Below, one piece after another: positions 8,117 through 18,398 of a stretch of 64,000 nt of DNA. Under the pieces are notes generated by a model. The model saw nothing but the letters and a program-made list of their open reading frames with translations. It was not told the origin of the DNA and searched no databases. Position 1 is the stretch's first letter. Every line of letters begins with the position of its first letter. The DNA lies in NCBI GenBank assembly GCA_965230755.1, contig CBDDLT010000016.1:372001-436000 (forward strand), in the 5' to 3' direction. The position numbers and the translations under genes are program-made. This DNA is from DATFJT01 sp965230755. GTDB taxonomy: Bacteria; Bacteroidota; Bacteroidia; Chitinophagales; Saprospiraceae.

Positions 8117-9304
8117 GTGAAAAGGGCGAAAGGAATGAATGCTGAAAATATACTGGGAAATCCGGACTTTCTGGCCATCTCCTATGGTGGATATCGTGAA
8201 AAATCCAGAGAAATACAACCCACTGTAGAGCAGTTGAAAGAAGACATGAAAATACTTTGGGCAGCTAATATTAGAATTTTACGAACTTATAATACACATT
8301 TCGAACATGCCTCCAACGTACTAAAGGCCATCAGGCTATTGAAAGAGGAAGATCCAAATTTCGAAATGTATGTCATGCTAGGAGCATGGATAGATTGTGA
8401 AAATGCTTGGACTCCCTGGCCAAATCACTACAGGGAAAATGAAGAAGCCAATGTGACTGAGATTGACAGAGCGGTCAAGATGGCGATAGAATATCCTGAC
8501 ATCGTAAAAGTGATCGCAGTCGGCAACGAGGCCATGGTGAAATGGGCAACCAGTTACTATGTTCAAGCTTCGGTTATATTGAGATGGGTAAATTATCTAC
8601 AAGACCTGAAAAACAATGGTCAACTATCCGAGGAACTTTGGATTACCAGTTCTGACAATTTTGCTTCCTGGGGAGGAGGTGATCCTGAATATCATACAGA
8701 AGCCTTAGAGGATTTAATTCGAGCGGTCGACTTTGTATCTGTCCATACCTATCCTATGCATGACACGCATTACAATCCTAGATTTTGGGGCGTTTCCTCA
8801 ACCGAAAAGCACTTATCGGATCGAAACAAGGTCCATTCTATGATGATTCGAGCCAGGGATTACGCCATTTCTCAGTTCGAGGGTACCAAACGCTTTGTAC
8901 AAAGCATTGATAGTTCAAAGCCAGTTCATATTGGCGAGACCGGATGGGCAAGTAGGTCGAACGGTTTTTATGGTTCCAGCGGCTCTAAGGCTACCGACGA
9001 ATACAAAGAGGGGCTGTACTACCACATGATACGAGACTGGAGCACTTCCAATGGAATATCTTGTTTCTATTTTGAAGCATTTGATGAGCCATGGAAGGAT
9101 GCGGTCAATCCCGAGGGGTCTGAGAACCACTTTGGCTTATTTACGGTGGAAGGAAAGGCCAAATATGCCCTATGGTATCTTGTTGATCAAGGAGTATTCC
9201 AAGGCTATTTCCGTGGAGGAAATGAAATTATTAAAACTTATGACGGAGATGAAGAAAAGCTTTTGCAAGGAGTAATGTTGCCAGAGATAAGTAGTGAATT
9301 ATAA
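8117..9304 (+). CDS. Glycoside hydrolase family 17-like protein (long paralogue)
   Basis: 395 residues, GTG start at 8117; an in-frame ATG six codons later is the alternative. The (beta/alpha)8-barrel signatures of GH17 (beta-1,3- and related glucanases) are clear: ISYGGYR near the start, VGNEAM with the likely acid/base E138, VSVHTYPM, and HIGETGWAS with the likely nucleophile E274, then FEAFDEPWK. There is no signal peptide, lipobox or sorting domain, so the enzyme appears cytosolic, unusual for a glucanase. It may act on imported beta-1,3-oligosaccharides or an internal glucan. A second GH17 gene follows 15 bp downstream, certainly co-transcribed. Confidence 0.85.
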   Translation: MKRAKGMNAENILGNPDFLAISYGGYREKSREIQPTVEQLKEDMKILWAANIRILRTYNTHFEHASNVLKAIRLLKEEDPNFEMYVMLGAWIDCENAWTPWPNHYRENEEANVTEIDRAVKMAIEYPDIVKVIAVGNEAMVKWATSYYVQASVILRWVNYLQDLKNNGQLSEELWITSSDNFASWGGGDPEYHTEALEDLIRAVDFVSVHTYPMHDTHYNPRFWGVSSTEKHLSDRNKVHSMMIRARDYAISQFEGTKRFVQSIDSSKPVHIGETGWASRSNGFYGSSGSKATDEYKEGLYYHMIRDWSTSNGISCFYFEAFDEPWKDAVNPEGSENHFGLFTVEGKAKYALWYLVDQGVFQGYFRGGNEIIKTYDGDEEKLLQGVMLPEISSEL

Positions 9305-9319
9305 AAGAAATTAAGTGTC

Positions 9320-10216
9320 ATGTCATACAGAAAAGATAAACTTTTTACCGGAAGTACATTATTGGAGAGCGTTGATTTCAATACCAAGTCTACGGATGAG
9401 ATCAAGTCCCTTTTCAAGGAGTTATTAGAAGATGGAATGCACGGGCTGTGCTATAGCGCATATGAAGAAGGACAACAGCCAGGAGATATACTGAGCCGAG
9501 AACAAATACAGCGACGCATGAAAGTAATCGCTCCCTACACTTCTTGGGTCCGCTCCTTTTCTTGCATCGAGGGAAATGAATTGGTACCACAAGTCGCACG
9601 AGAATATGGCCTAAAAACCTTAGTAGGAGCCTGGTTGGGTTCTGATAAATCAAAAAACGAAGAGGAGATCGAGGGCCTTATTCAGCTCGCAAAAGATGGT
9701 TATGTAGATATAGCAGCAGTTGGAAATGAAGTATTGTATAGAAATGACTTATCTGAGGAAGAACTTTTGGAGTACATCTTGCGAGTAAAAAAGCAAATTC
9801 CTCATGTTCCCGTTGGATACGTTGATGCTTATTACGAGTTCACTCAAAAACCTGCCATAGCCGATGCCTGTGATATAATACTATCCAATTGTTACCCCTA
9901 TTGGGAAGGATGCCCCTTGAATTATTCCTTGGCTCATATGAAACAGATGTACCATCAAGCGCTAGCAGCCGGAAAAGGGAAGAAAGTGATCATCACTGAA
10001 ACAGGCTGGCCAAGTCAAGGGACTAATTTTGAGGCATCAGAACCCTCCATGGAGAATGCTATGAAATACTTCATCAATGTACAGCAATGGTCCAAATCTG
10101 AGGGCATTGAAATATTTTACTTCACCTCTTTTGATGAAGCATGGAAAGTTGACGACGAAGGCGACGTAGGAGCATTTTGGGGTATATGGGATAGTGACGG
10201 GAAACTGAAATACTAG
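9320..10216 (+). CDS. Glycoside hydrolase family 17-like protein (short paralogue)
   Basis: 298 residues, ATG start 15 bp after the first GH17 gene. GH17 landmarks: HGLCYSAYEEGQQPGD near the start, VGNEVLYR with E137, SNCYPYWEG, ITETGWPSQG with E227, and YFTSFDEAWK. The catalytic Glu spacing (90 residues) is much shorter than in the neighbour (136), so the paralogues differ in the loop region between strands 4 and 7 and are not recent duplicates. There is no export signal here either. Together the two look like a two-enzyme intracellular step on a beta-linked glucan; the substrate is inferred only from the family. Confidence 0.85.
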   Translation: MSYRKDKLFTGSTLLESVDFNTKSTDEIKSLFKELLEDGMHGLCYSAYEEGQQPGDILSREQIQRRMKVIAPYTSWVRSFSCIEGNELVPQVAREYGLKTLVGAWLGSDKSKNEEEIEGLIQLAKDGYVDIAAVGNEVLYRNDLSEEELLEYILRVKKQIPHVPVGYVDAYYEFTQKPAIADACDIILSNCYPYWEGCPLNYSLAHMKQMYHQALAAGKGKKVIITETGWPSQGTNFEASEPSMENAMKYFINVQQWSKSEGIEIFYFTSFDEAWKVDDEGDVGAFWGIWDSDGKLKY

Positions 10217-10324
10217 GTCATTCGACTAACAGTACAAATAACTATTCGACATCATCACCATAAATACCACCTTAAAAAGTAAATTATTAATTATTCCTTT
10301 TTCATTATTAATTAAGCCCATTTG

Positions 10325-13300
10325 CTATCTCACCAGGGTCACATCCCCAGCCAATATTACCGTGCTACCATCTACAAATTGTACTTCCGTTACGTAGACA
10401 AAAACCGCGGGATTAGACTGTCTATCCACATGATAACCATCCCAACCTTCTACCCCAATATTTGGAGGAAACTTCTCTTTATAGAATACATTATCACCCC
10501 AACGATTGAAAATCCTTAGATAGTTAATTTGTGCCACACTTTGATCCTTGACATATACCGTAAAGAAATCATTATTACCATCCCCATTAGGGGAGAAAAT
10601 ATTCGGCACATAAACATTCTTATCGACATAAAGATTGATCAAAGATCTACCAAAAAGTTCACATCCACTTCTCGTTGTCATGATCAATTCCAGCGTCGTA
10701 GATTCTGTTCCGATGAATTCAGTTATCAAGCAATTCGGACAAGCCACTGCCTCTTCTGGATACCATTGTGCACTCTCGATATTGGCTGGATCGAAGGCCA
10801 ATTGTGGTCTGAGAATTAACTCATCCCCAACTTCTACCTCAATTTCCTCCAGTAAATTAAAGTCATATCGTGGCGCTTCCGGAACAAATACTTCCTGCTC
10901 CACTGCACAATCTCGACCATCTAATATGGTTATAGTATGCCAACCGGGACTGATTTCAGTTTGATCTCCCAGGGTCATTTGTTGGTTGTCCAGCACAACA
11001 GTATATGGAGCTCGTCCACCGTCAATACTAAGTACTGCCATACTTGGCACTTCATTGGGACATACTGCTTCGTCCACTTCTACTTCAAAGCTTCTAGGCT
11101 CTTCAGGATCTCTGTGCACCACCATCGAATCCAGGCTTTTACAGCCGTTCATCAAATCTTCCACTTCGATATAATACAAGCCTTCCTGATCAACATCTAT
11201 GGTAGCTCCTTGGTCATTTCCTATAATATTTCCGTTAGGAGTCCACCAGTTCATTATTTCCTGCTGATTATAACTGCTTATTACCGCCACTATTTCTGTC
11301 TGATCGCGATTACATGCCAAACTATCAGGTTCATCGACCGCGATGTCCGGATGATTTCTATCCTCCAAAATAGATACAGAGATCGAATCTCTACAAGCAT
11401 TGTCCAAATTCACAAGAATCAACTGATAGTCTCCTGCTTGATCTACAATTGGATGAATCGGATCCGATAGGTCTACAAAATTTCCGTTGGATGTGTTCCA
11501 CTGAAAATCCAATTGTAATCCTTGATCAGAATCTTCTGCATTGAGAGATATGTCCAGTTTCACACAAGTCAACAAATCAGGTTCAGCCAGAGCCGCTACT
11601 GGGATTTCTCTATCCTCAGGAATTACAATACTGCGATTACTCGCACATCCATTAGCCGGATCAATCACTTCTATCGAATAGGTTCCTCCTTCAGAGATTT
11701 CAATGTTGTAGTCCTGATCTGAACCCAAGATACTTCCATCTATCGTCGACCAAGAATATTGAAGGTCAGGGTCTTCATTCTCCACTGGCCGAAGTTGAAT
11801 TGTCATGGTCTCACAGTCTAGGACATCTGTATTAACCAGACTAATAACCGGAGACAAGGTGTCAATATCGACTTGGATACTGGATCGATTGGTGCAACCA
11901 TTGCTGATATCTGTAATCTCTACCAAATAAGTACCTGGAAGATCCACATCAATTTCCTCTTGGTTGGCATCCCCTATGATTCTTCCATCCGATGTCGTCC
12001 ATTCGAAATTCAGGTCCGACCCTGTTACTGATATACCATTGGCACTTAACTTGGTGTTGATTCGTATACAGTTCAAAATATCCGGTTCAACAATAGACAA
12101 CAATGGAATTTCTTCGTTGGGCTCCAATACTTGTTCTAAAGTATCTGCACATCCATTATCCGGATTGTGAATAAAGAAAAAGTACTGTCCGGCAGCATCA
12201 ACATCGATATTGCTTTGCCCCGGATCTGAAATAATATTTCCATTACTTGTATACCATCCCCATTCCAAATTCGGGAAATTAAAATCGGTCGTTCCGGCTA
12301 AACTGACAAAATCATCAGAACAGGTCAGCTCCATGGTGTCGCCAACACTCAGGGCTGGTAAATCTCTATTGACATCAACATAAACAGAGTCTTGATTAGT
12401 GCAACTATTGACTTCGTTTTCGATGTTCAGCAAATACCATCCCGGTTGATCAACTGTAACAATTTCCGAATTACTACCGCCTAAAATATTTCCATTACCG
12501 GTAGACCATTCAAAATTGATATTGCCCTGATTCGGATCAGTATTTCCCTGAAGTTCTACAGTCCAGTTTATACAATTTAGTATATCAGCAGGATCAATAT
12601 TCAACACTGGTATTTCCCGTGTATCCTCCAAGAACAAAGTATCATGAACAACACATTGACTTGAAGAGTCTATAACAGTAAGAACATACATTCCTTCATC
12701 TGCCGGAGTAATGGTGTCTTGATGCAGAATACTTGCCGGTGTAGTCCAGGAATGACTCACATCGTCTTCATTGTCTCGCAAGTTAAACACATCAATAAGA
12801 CCGTTGGCTCCACAATCCAGAACAATAGAATCAGGGATAAGTACTTCAGGGATAGAATAATCTGCAAAGACCTCCAGAGTGGCAGTATCTGCACATAGTG
12901 TTACACTATCAATAATGATCAAATGATACATCCCTGCCTGATCAATACTAACCTCCAAATCATCAGTGTCAGAACTGAAATGACCATCGGGGCTGGACCA
13001 GATAAAATAGTCATCTTGGCCAAGATAAGATCCAGTACCATTCAAGATCATATCTTCTAATGAAGCACAATTCATCATGTCGTCCCCCAAAATGATCGCC
13101 TGAGGAATGTCGTCCTGGCTAAATATCTCTATGGAGCTCGTGTCCTTACATCCGTAAATCGGATCTACTTCAACGAGATAATACGTACCCTCTTGAGTTA
13201 CCCGAACTTCTGTTCCCACTGCATCTCCGTCGATATCACCGTCTACGGTAAACCAATGGTAGCTGTAGTCGGTATTTGTATCCGTAGCGGCCAGTAAAGC

Positions 13301-14440
13301 CCTGCTATTACTGCAGTTGATTGGGATGATTTCCTCCGGATAGGCATTGAAATCCACCGGATTTTCTACAACGGTTACTTCTTTGATTTCCACGCATTCG
13401 TACTCTCCGTCACTGTAGACCAACTCAGCAATATAAACGCCGGGGCCATTGACAAAAGCAGTATATGGTGGTTCCTGAAGGGTATTGATAATTCGTCCGT
13501 CAGTTGAGGACCAAGTCACTTGATAGTTGGCCGCTCCGTCATGGTGTTCTGTCAAAGGAATTTCCACCACATATTCGCCACAAGGCTGATCTTGATTCTC
13601 CGCATCCAATGGCATTTCAATTATATCCAGAACGACTTCGTCAGATTCCTTACAGGTGCCATACATCTGGATGTTATCCAAGGTAAAGGCATTCGCATAG
13701 ATCTTACCTGGAGAATTCTGATGAATGCTCACAATACAAATTTCTACGGTAGTATTGTTATTGGAGTACCAAAAAGCCTCATGCTCAGTCCATGTACAGT
13801 CGAAAGCATTGTTATTAAAACCCGAATACCTGTTGTTGTTAAAAGTAACTTCAAATTGAGAAGAGTGCGAGGTTCCTACATTGGCAGAAAAGAAAATAAA
13901 ATGATAGTCCGTCATAGGCTCAATGGCCACTGTTTGACACCATACCGTAGCCCCAATTGAATTGGTCCCTCTTCCAATAAACATATTGCTTCCCTCCAAA
14001 GGAGTACAAGGCAAATACCTTCCAGGTCCAGTAGGGCTATAAGGTTGGGCTGAACCATCTATACCATACATTCCTCCATTGTCAAATGGACCAGTAGGTG
14101 CTACATAAGTATACCGGCTGGTAAATCCAGTATTTCCACTTTCAAAGCCTCCGTTTTCAATCAAATTGGTCTCATAATCCCATACGCTCGCGGTAAGTGT
14201 ATAGGTTCCAGGTTCTGCAACTTCAGTGGACAAAGACCATGGGTCTAATACCCTGTTCATAGGCTCCCAAAAATGGCGAATAACGTCTCCGGTCAATACA
14301 GCATCGTACAAACCCATTTTTTCACCCTCGCAAAACTTTTTGTCCGGGCCAGCGTCAACTTCTAAGTTTTCGCATTGAGAAAAGAGGGAGTGGATGCTAA
14401 AAAAGCAAAGGATGGATATTAATAATACTCGAGCAAACAT
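10325..14440 (-). CDS. Giant T9SS surface protein with nine Cys-containing repeats and CHU_C (type B) sorting domain
   Basis: 1371 residues. A signal peptide (1-22, ending SLFSQC) is followed by PKD-like sequence with an inserted jelly-roll-like domain at about 95-265 (NGGFESGN near its start, ending DNIQMYGTC), similar to carbohydrate-binding lectin folds. Nine repeats of about 95-100 residues follow. Each opens with a hydrophobic strand and a single Cys (for example PADILNC, PDILNC, TDVLDC, PDLLTC, PDSLAC) and ends in a W(S/T)TxxG segment. The C-terminus has VPNIFSPNGDGNNDFF and GWDGYH, the CHU_C/gliding-motility type sorting domain that anchors SprB-like adhesins. A cell-surface adhesin role is inferred. 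The gene is convergent with the GH17 pair. Confidence 0.88.
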   Translation of the reverse strand: MFARVLLISILCFFSIHSLFSQCENLEVDAGPDKKFCEGEKMGLYDAVLTGDVIRHFWEPMNRVLDPWSLSTEVAEPGTYTLTASVWDYETNLIENGGFESGNTGFTSRYTYVAPTGPFDNGGMYGIDGSAQPYSPTGPGRYLPCTPLEGSNMFIGRGTNSIGATVWCQTVAIEPMTDYHFIFFSANVGTSHSSQFEVTFNNNRYSGFNNNAFDCTWTEHEAFWYSNNNTTVEICIVSIHQNSPGKIYANAFTLDNIQMYGTCKESDEVVLDIIEMPLDAENQDQPCGEYVVEIPLTEHHDGAANYQVTWSSTDGRIINTLQEPPYTAFVNGPGVYIAELVYSDGEYECVEIKEVTVVENPVDFNAYPEEIIPINCSNSRALLAATDTNTDYSYHWFTVDGDIDGDAVGTEVRVTQEGTYYLVEVDPIYGCKDTSSIEIFSQDDIPQAIILGDDMMNCASLEDMILNGTGSYLGQDDYFIWSSPDGHFSSDTDDLEVSIDQAGMYHLIIIDSVTLCADTATLEVFADYSIPEVLIPDSIVLDCGANGLIDVFNLRDNEDDVSHSWTTPASILHQDTITPADEGMYVLTVIDSSSQCVVHDTLFLEDTREIPVLNIDPADILNCINWTVELQGNTDPNQGNINFEWSTGNGNILGGSNSEIVTVDQPGWYLLNIENEVNSCTNQDSVYVDVNRDLPALSVGDTMELTCSDDFVSLAGTTDFNFPNLEWGWYTSNGNIISDPGQSNIDVDAAGQYFFFIHNPDNGCADTLEQVLEPNEEIPLLSIVEPDILNCIRINTKLSANGISVTGSDLNFEWTTSDGRIIGDANQEEIDVDLPGTYLVEITDISNGCTNRSSIQVDIDTLSPVISLVNTDVLDCETMTIQLRPVENEDPDLQYSWSTIDGSILGSDQDYNIEISEGGTYSIEVIDPANGCASNRSIVIPEDREIPVAALAEPDLLTCVKLDISLNAEDSDQGLQLDFQWNTSNGNFVDLSDPIHPIVDQAGDYQLILVNLDNACRDSISVSILEDRNHPDIAVDEPDSLACNRDQTEIVAVISSYNQQEIMNWWTPNGNIIGNDQGATIDVDQEGLYYIEVEDLMNGCKSLDSMVVHRDPEEPRSFEVEVDEAVCPNEVPSMAVLSIDGGRAPYTVVLDNQQMTLGDQTEISPGWHTITILDGRDCAVEQEVFVPEAPRYDFNLLEEIEVEVGDELILRPQLAFDPANIESAQWYPEEAVACPNCLITEFIGTESTTLELIMTTRSGCELFGRSLINLYVDKNVYVPNIFSPNGDGNNDFFTVYVKDQSVAQINYLRIFNRWGDNVFYKEKFPPNIGVEGWDGYHVDRQSNPAVFVYVTEVQFVDGSTVILAGDVTLVR

Positions 14441-14603
14441 TGCGCAAATTAAATTTGTTGGTCCCTTAAATTTAACAAAATTTTACCTAAATAAATCGAC
14501 TATTTATCCAAGCATCTTTCTATAGAACCAAGCAGCAATAATATTTTGATTTATCTATTGCGAATCTCTGCGAACAAAACATTATTTTGTCAAAAATTAA
14601 AAT

Positions 14604-15269
14604 ATGCACCCATTTATTGAAAAAACTAAAGCCTATGTCCAAAAAACCTTAGCCAATGCAGAGGGAGGGCATGACTGGTGGCATATTCAACGGGTCCATA
14701 AAACAGCCTCTAAAATAGGCCAACAAGAAGCTGCGGATATGCTTGTCGTCGAACTTGCAGCGCTACTGCATGATATAGCTGATTCAAAGTTTCACAACGG
14801 TGATGAGGAAATCGGCCCTAAAAAAGCGGAGACATTCTTAAATTCTATCCAAGTTCCCGAGGAGACGATAAAACATGTAGTAAACATTGTTAGAAACATT
14901 TCCTTCAAGGGAGGAAATTTTAGTTCCGATTTTAGCTCCTTGGAATTAGATATTTTAAGGGATGCCGATCGATTGGATGCAATGGGTGCCATAGGCATTG
15001 CAAGGGCCTTTAATTACGGCGGATTTAAGAACAGAGCACTCTATGACCCAGCCGTTCCTCCCAAGTTAAATATGACCAAGGAAGAGTACAAAAAGAGTAC
15101 TGCACCAACGATCAATCATTTCTATGAGAAGTTGCTTTTGCTCAAGGATCGAATGAATACGGACCACGGTAAAAAGCTTGCTCAACACCGACATGACTTC
15201 ATGCTTCGATATTTAGATGAGTTTTTCGCAGAATGGGGCGATGAAGACAGCTCTCCACTGAAGGGCTAA
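14604..15269 (+). CDS. HD-domain phosphohydrolase (YedJ-like)
   Basis: 221 residues, cytosolic. Metal ligands of the HD superfamily are visible: H23/H27 in GGHDWWHIQRVH, the H56-D57 doublet in ALLHDIADSK, and the distal Asp in RDADRLDAMG (D120/D122). Length and motif order match the YedJ/YpgQ-like family of metal-dependent phosphohydrolases, some of which act on nucleoside di- or triphosphates. Substrate cannot be read from the sequence. It stands alone, with a strong hairpin terminator about 80 bp downstream. Confidence 0.88.
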   Translation: MHPFIEKTKAYVQKTLANAEGGHDWWHIQRVHKTASKIGQQEAADMLVVELAALLHDIADSKFHNGDEEIGPKKAETFLNSIQVPEETIKHVVNIVRNISFKGGNFSSDFSSLELDILRDADRLDAMGAIGIARAFNYGGFKNRALYDPAVPPKLNMTKEEYKKSTAPTINHFYEKLLLLKDRMNTDHGKKLAQHRHDFMLRYLDEFFAEWGDEDSSPLKG

Positions 15270-15346
15270 ATGGTCATGACACCTAAATTGACAAGTGAAC
15301 TCCGCTATTTTCGATCCTAAAATAAGTAATTCACTATAGCGAAAAC

Positions 15347-15383
15347 ATTAGGGGTTGTATCGAATAAAGACACAACCCCTAAT
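15347..15383. terminator. Long hairpin between convergent genes
   Basis: ATTAGGGGTTGT (15347-15358) pairs perfectly over 12 bp with 15372-15383, 13-nt loop. It lies between the stops of the HD gene (+) and the lectin-like lipoprotein (-). A T-run follows on the plus strand after about 15 nt, so it probably serves both genes. Confidence 0.75.
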
Positions 15384-15420
15384 AGTTGCTTGCGTATTTT
15401 TTTCTGTTTCGCGAGCCACA

Positions 15421-16236
15421 TTAATCCAATTCTATGACGAAGAATAATCTGTTGGTATTGTTAACATCATTCCACTGACCGGCAACGCCTAAAGGCCAGT
15501 CCGTAATGGCCAATCCCAGTCCATCTTGTCCTGAACCGAAATCATCAGGTTCATTACCCCAGTTATTGTAAAGATCGTTCACTACAGATCCATTTTGAAG
15601 GCCCATCCAGAACTGTTCCCCAACTTGATCATTGTCTCCATCCCATATCCAGTTTCCTTCAACAGCCAGGTCATTTCCTCCGATCCATACATAAGAAGCT
15701 CCTCCGCCATCTGGGGCTGTAGTTCTGGTCTCATTGATAGAAGCATTGTTCAATTCGCTGAAAATAGCTCTCTGCTCATTGGCATCATTGATTTCGGCCA
15801 ATCTTCCCCCTCGGGCTACTGCAAAAGCTGCAGCATCAATCCACTCCATTTTCTCTTGTACAATTTCATAATTCTTCCCATCATAGGTGAATGTTACAAT
15901 GCTACTGGTAACATTTACGTCGTATAAAGCAGTACTTCCATCTTCTCCAATCACAGTATATACCACGGTGTTGGTAAAATCTTGTGCAACACCGGAGGCC
16001 GGAGTAACTACGGCATTCTCAGATACTTCAATCATTGGTACGAGAGAAGTTAAGTCTGTTTTCGGAACGCTAAGTGTAATGGTCCTTGACGATTCATTAA
16101 TTGATGCATCAATACCTCCTATACTAAAATTTGTAATTGCTTTAGAATCAGAGTCCGTCATAGGCTGTGCATCATCACTTCCACATGAAGTGAAAAAAAT
16201 AACAATCAGAATAAGTAATAAATACTGTGCTTTCAT
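15421..16236 (-). CDS. Lipoprotein with C-type lectin-like domain
   Basis: 271 residues. The lipobox FFTSC puts the lipidated Cys at residue 18, followed by SDDAQ, a sequence compatible with outer-membrane or surface export. Residues about 35-110 resemble the DUF5018-type beta domain of Bacteroidota lipoproteins (ITNFSIGG, then TVIGEDGSTALYDVNV). Residues about 115-271 look like a C-type lectin fold: YEIVQEKMEWIDAAAFA, YVWIGGND, WIWDGD, WGNEPDDF and the terminal GQWNDVN. WxGxxD and WNDV are the calcium-carbohydrate segments of that fold. Sugar or protein binding at the surface is inferred. Confidence 0.78.
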   Translation of the reverse strand: MKAQYLLLILIVIFFTSCGSDDAQPMTDSDSKAITNFSIGGIDASINESSRTITLSVPKTDLTSLVPMIEVSENAVVTPASGVAQDFTNTVVYTVIGEDGSTALYDVNVTSSIVTFTYDGKNYEIVQEKMEWIDAAAFAVARGGRLAEINDANEQRAIFSELNNASINETRTTAPDGGGASYVWIGGNDLAVEGNWIWDGDNDQVGEQFWMGLQNGSVVNDLYNNWGNEPDDFGSGQDGLGLAITDWPLGVAGQWNDVNNTNRLFFVIELD

Positions 16237-16934
16237 AATTTTCTGTTTTAGTTTATAAAAAATTTATATGTCCCTATCACAGTAGTCTACTTTCGAAATG
16301 ACCCACTACTATCTATTCAATTCACAAGAGATGAATCCACTTTTTTTACTTACTCGACTGAGCATGGATGGAAAATGATCAACATCAATAAAATCTCATC
16401 TCGCTCCCAAGGTGCTGAAAACGAGCATATTGCAAACTAATCCAATAGACAATGTCATCCCTAGCTAGAAGGAAACACCTCTTTTCCACATTAGACTACT
16501 TTGATTTTATTTAGTTGATACGCCGAAAGGAGTTTGCGGCTATTTCACATTAAGACATGCTATTTCATCTTTTAGTTGGGTCGAATTGATAAGAAAATGA
16601 ACTGGGAATTGACAATGCTAAAACTAGCTATACACAAAACTCAAACGAAGATGAGGATATACTTTAACAAGAGTATATATTTCTCCGGATTGGAAGGAAA
16701 ACCCAAATACTATTCGAATAAAAATCGTTGATTTTCAGTAATTTATGCGCCAAATCGCCCAGTATATAACAAAAGTTATATTGACAACACTGGAATCTAC
16801 GCATAACTTTATCATATCTAATCCATCTTTTCCTATTCCCCCAGGGAAAGATGGGTTAACCCCCCTTATTTCATTTACTCCCCTAACTTGCTCGGATTAA
16901 TATTCTTTTGAAATGCTAATTAACATTGAGTTGA
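16237..16934. other. Gene-free stretch of about 700 bp
   Basis: No open frame with coding character on either strand. It lies upstream of the lectin lipoprotein (-) and downstream of trkH (-). Apart from the hairpin at 16,823-16,862 and short A/T-rich dyads, nothing structured was recognised. It may hold an untranslated RNA or a decayed gene, but no positive evidence was seen. Confidence 0.5.
16823..16862 (-). terminator. Hairpin downstream of trkH
   Basis: CCATCTTTTCC (16823-16833) pairs with GGGAAAGATGG (16844-16854), followed by the dyad GGGTTAACCC. It lies 73-112 bp beyond the trkH stop. It lacks a clean T-run, so termination is only probable. Confidence 0.45.
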
Positions 16935-18398
16935 TCAATTCTTTTTCCAAAAGTACCCCGTAAAGAGAATCAGAATGGTGAAAAGCTCTAATCTCCCCAG
17001 GATCATCAATATGATCAAAACAAACTTGCCTGGCCCGGAAACCAATGAAAAGTTGTCCAGAGGGCCTAAGTCACCTATGGCTGGTCCAACATTACCCAAA
17101 GCTGAGGCCGTGGCCCCAACCGCGGACATGAAGGGGTTTGGAAAGTCCCTGAGTAAGTATATCATGATCAGGGAACCAAAAACAAACAACATCAGATACA
17201 AGAGAAGAAAAACTAAAATATGGGTCAATATTCGAGGCTGAACAATTTGACCGTCAATTTTAATCCTTATGATTGCCTTAGGATGTAGTAATCTCTTTAA
17301 CTCCAGGAAGGTATTCTTGAATAAAACCAAGTGTCGAATAATCTTAATCCCTCCAGAAGTAGACCCCGCGCTTGCCCCGATAAATAGAAGTAGAAAAAAT
17401 ACCAAAACCAGGACAGGAGACCAGCTGGTATAATCCGCAGAAACATATCCAGTCGTGGTAATGATAGAGACCACTTGAAAGCTTGCATCTCGAATAGATC
17501 TTTCCAAGCCACTTTCCGAATGATTAAAAACAATAAAAGCGACCAAACAAGCCATAAATAAAGAAAACAGCAGATAGGTTCTGAATTCATCGCTTTTCCA
17601 TACCTCGATAAATTTTCCCTTCAAACTATAATATATCAGGGTGTAGTTGGTTCCCGCTATGAACATGAAAAGTATAATCCAATAGTGAATCCATGGGTTC
17701 TGAAAATAGGCTATACTCGCATTTTTAGTAGAAAAACCTCCTGTTGACATGGTTGTCAAGGCATGGTTTATAGCATCGTAATATCCCATTCCACTAAACT
17801 TCAAAATCAAGCCTAGTACCAGCGTTAGTCCGAGATAAATGAACCAAAATCGTTTTGCTGTCTCTTTTATTCTAGGGTGAATTTTATTCGAAGTAGGTCC
17901 TGGAGATTCCGCTACAAACAATTCGACCCCTCCAATCCCTAGTAGAGGAAATAAGGCGACCGTAAGCACGATAATACCCATTCCTCCTAACCATTGTGTC
18001 ATGCTTCGCCAGAGTAAAACCGCCTCAGGAACGGATTCAATATCTGATATTATCGTTGCTCCTGTCGTCGTCAATCCGGAAACGCTTTCGAATAAGGCAT
18101 CTAAAAAATGATCAAAAACACCGCTAAATAAATAGGGAAGCGAACTAAAAACAGAAATGGTAATCCACCCTGTCGCTACTATTAGAAATCCTTCTCTCTT
18201 GGCAATTTTTTTTACACAGTTCTTAGACCCCAACCAAAGCAGAAGTCCGATCAATGCAGATATAACTGAAGAATAAATCATTGCCTGAAGATCTCCCGAG
18301 CCGTAGTACAAAGAAACTGGAATCGTGCATAACATAAAACCGCCCAAGGTGATCAACAAAACACCCAATACATTTAGGATAACCGGCCGATTGATCAT
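16935..18398 (-). CDS. trkH: Trk-type potassium transporter membrane subunit
   Basis: 487 residues with about ten hydrophobic helices. The TrkH/KtrB pore-loop signatures are visible: LTTTGATIISDIESVPEAV in the first repeat, ALTTMSTGGFSTKNAS in the second, ITTTGYVSADY in the third and GNVGPAIGD in the fourth. Each contains the Gly of the selectivity filter. The protein imports K+ (with H+ or Na+) across the inner membrane. The ATG overlaps the trkA stop by one base (TAATG), which implies translational coupling to the cytosolic gating subunit encoded just upstream. Confidence 0.93.
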   Translation of the reverse strand: MINRPVILNVLGVLLITLGGFMLCTIPVSLYYGSGDLQAMIYSSVISALIGLLLWLGSKNCVKKIAKREGFLIVATGWITISVFSSLPYLFSGVFDHFLDALFESVSGLTTTGATIISDIESVPEAVLLWRSMTQWLGGMGIIVLTVALFPLLGIGGVELFVAESPGPTSNKIHPRIKETAKRFWFIYLGLTLVLGLILKFSGMGYYDAINHALTTMSTGGFSTKNASIAYFQNPWIHYWIILFMFIAGTNYTLIYYSLKGKFIEVWKSDEFRTYLLFSLFMACLVAFIVFNHSESGLERSIRDASFQVVSIITTTGYVSADYTSWSPVLVLVFFLLLFIGASAGSTSGGIKIIRHLVLFKNTFLELKRLLHPKAIIRIKIDGQIVQPRILTHILVFLLLYLMLFVFGSLIMIYLLRDFPNPFMSAVGATASALGNVGPAIGDLGPLDNFSLVSGPGKFVLIILMILGRLELFTILILFTGYFWKKN

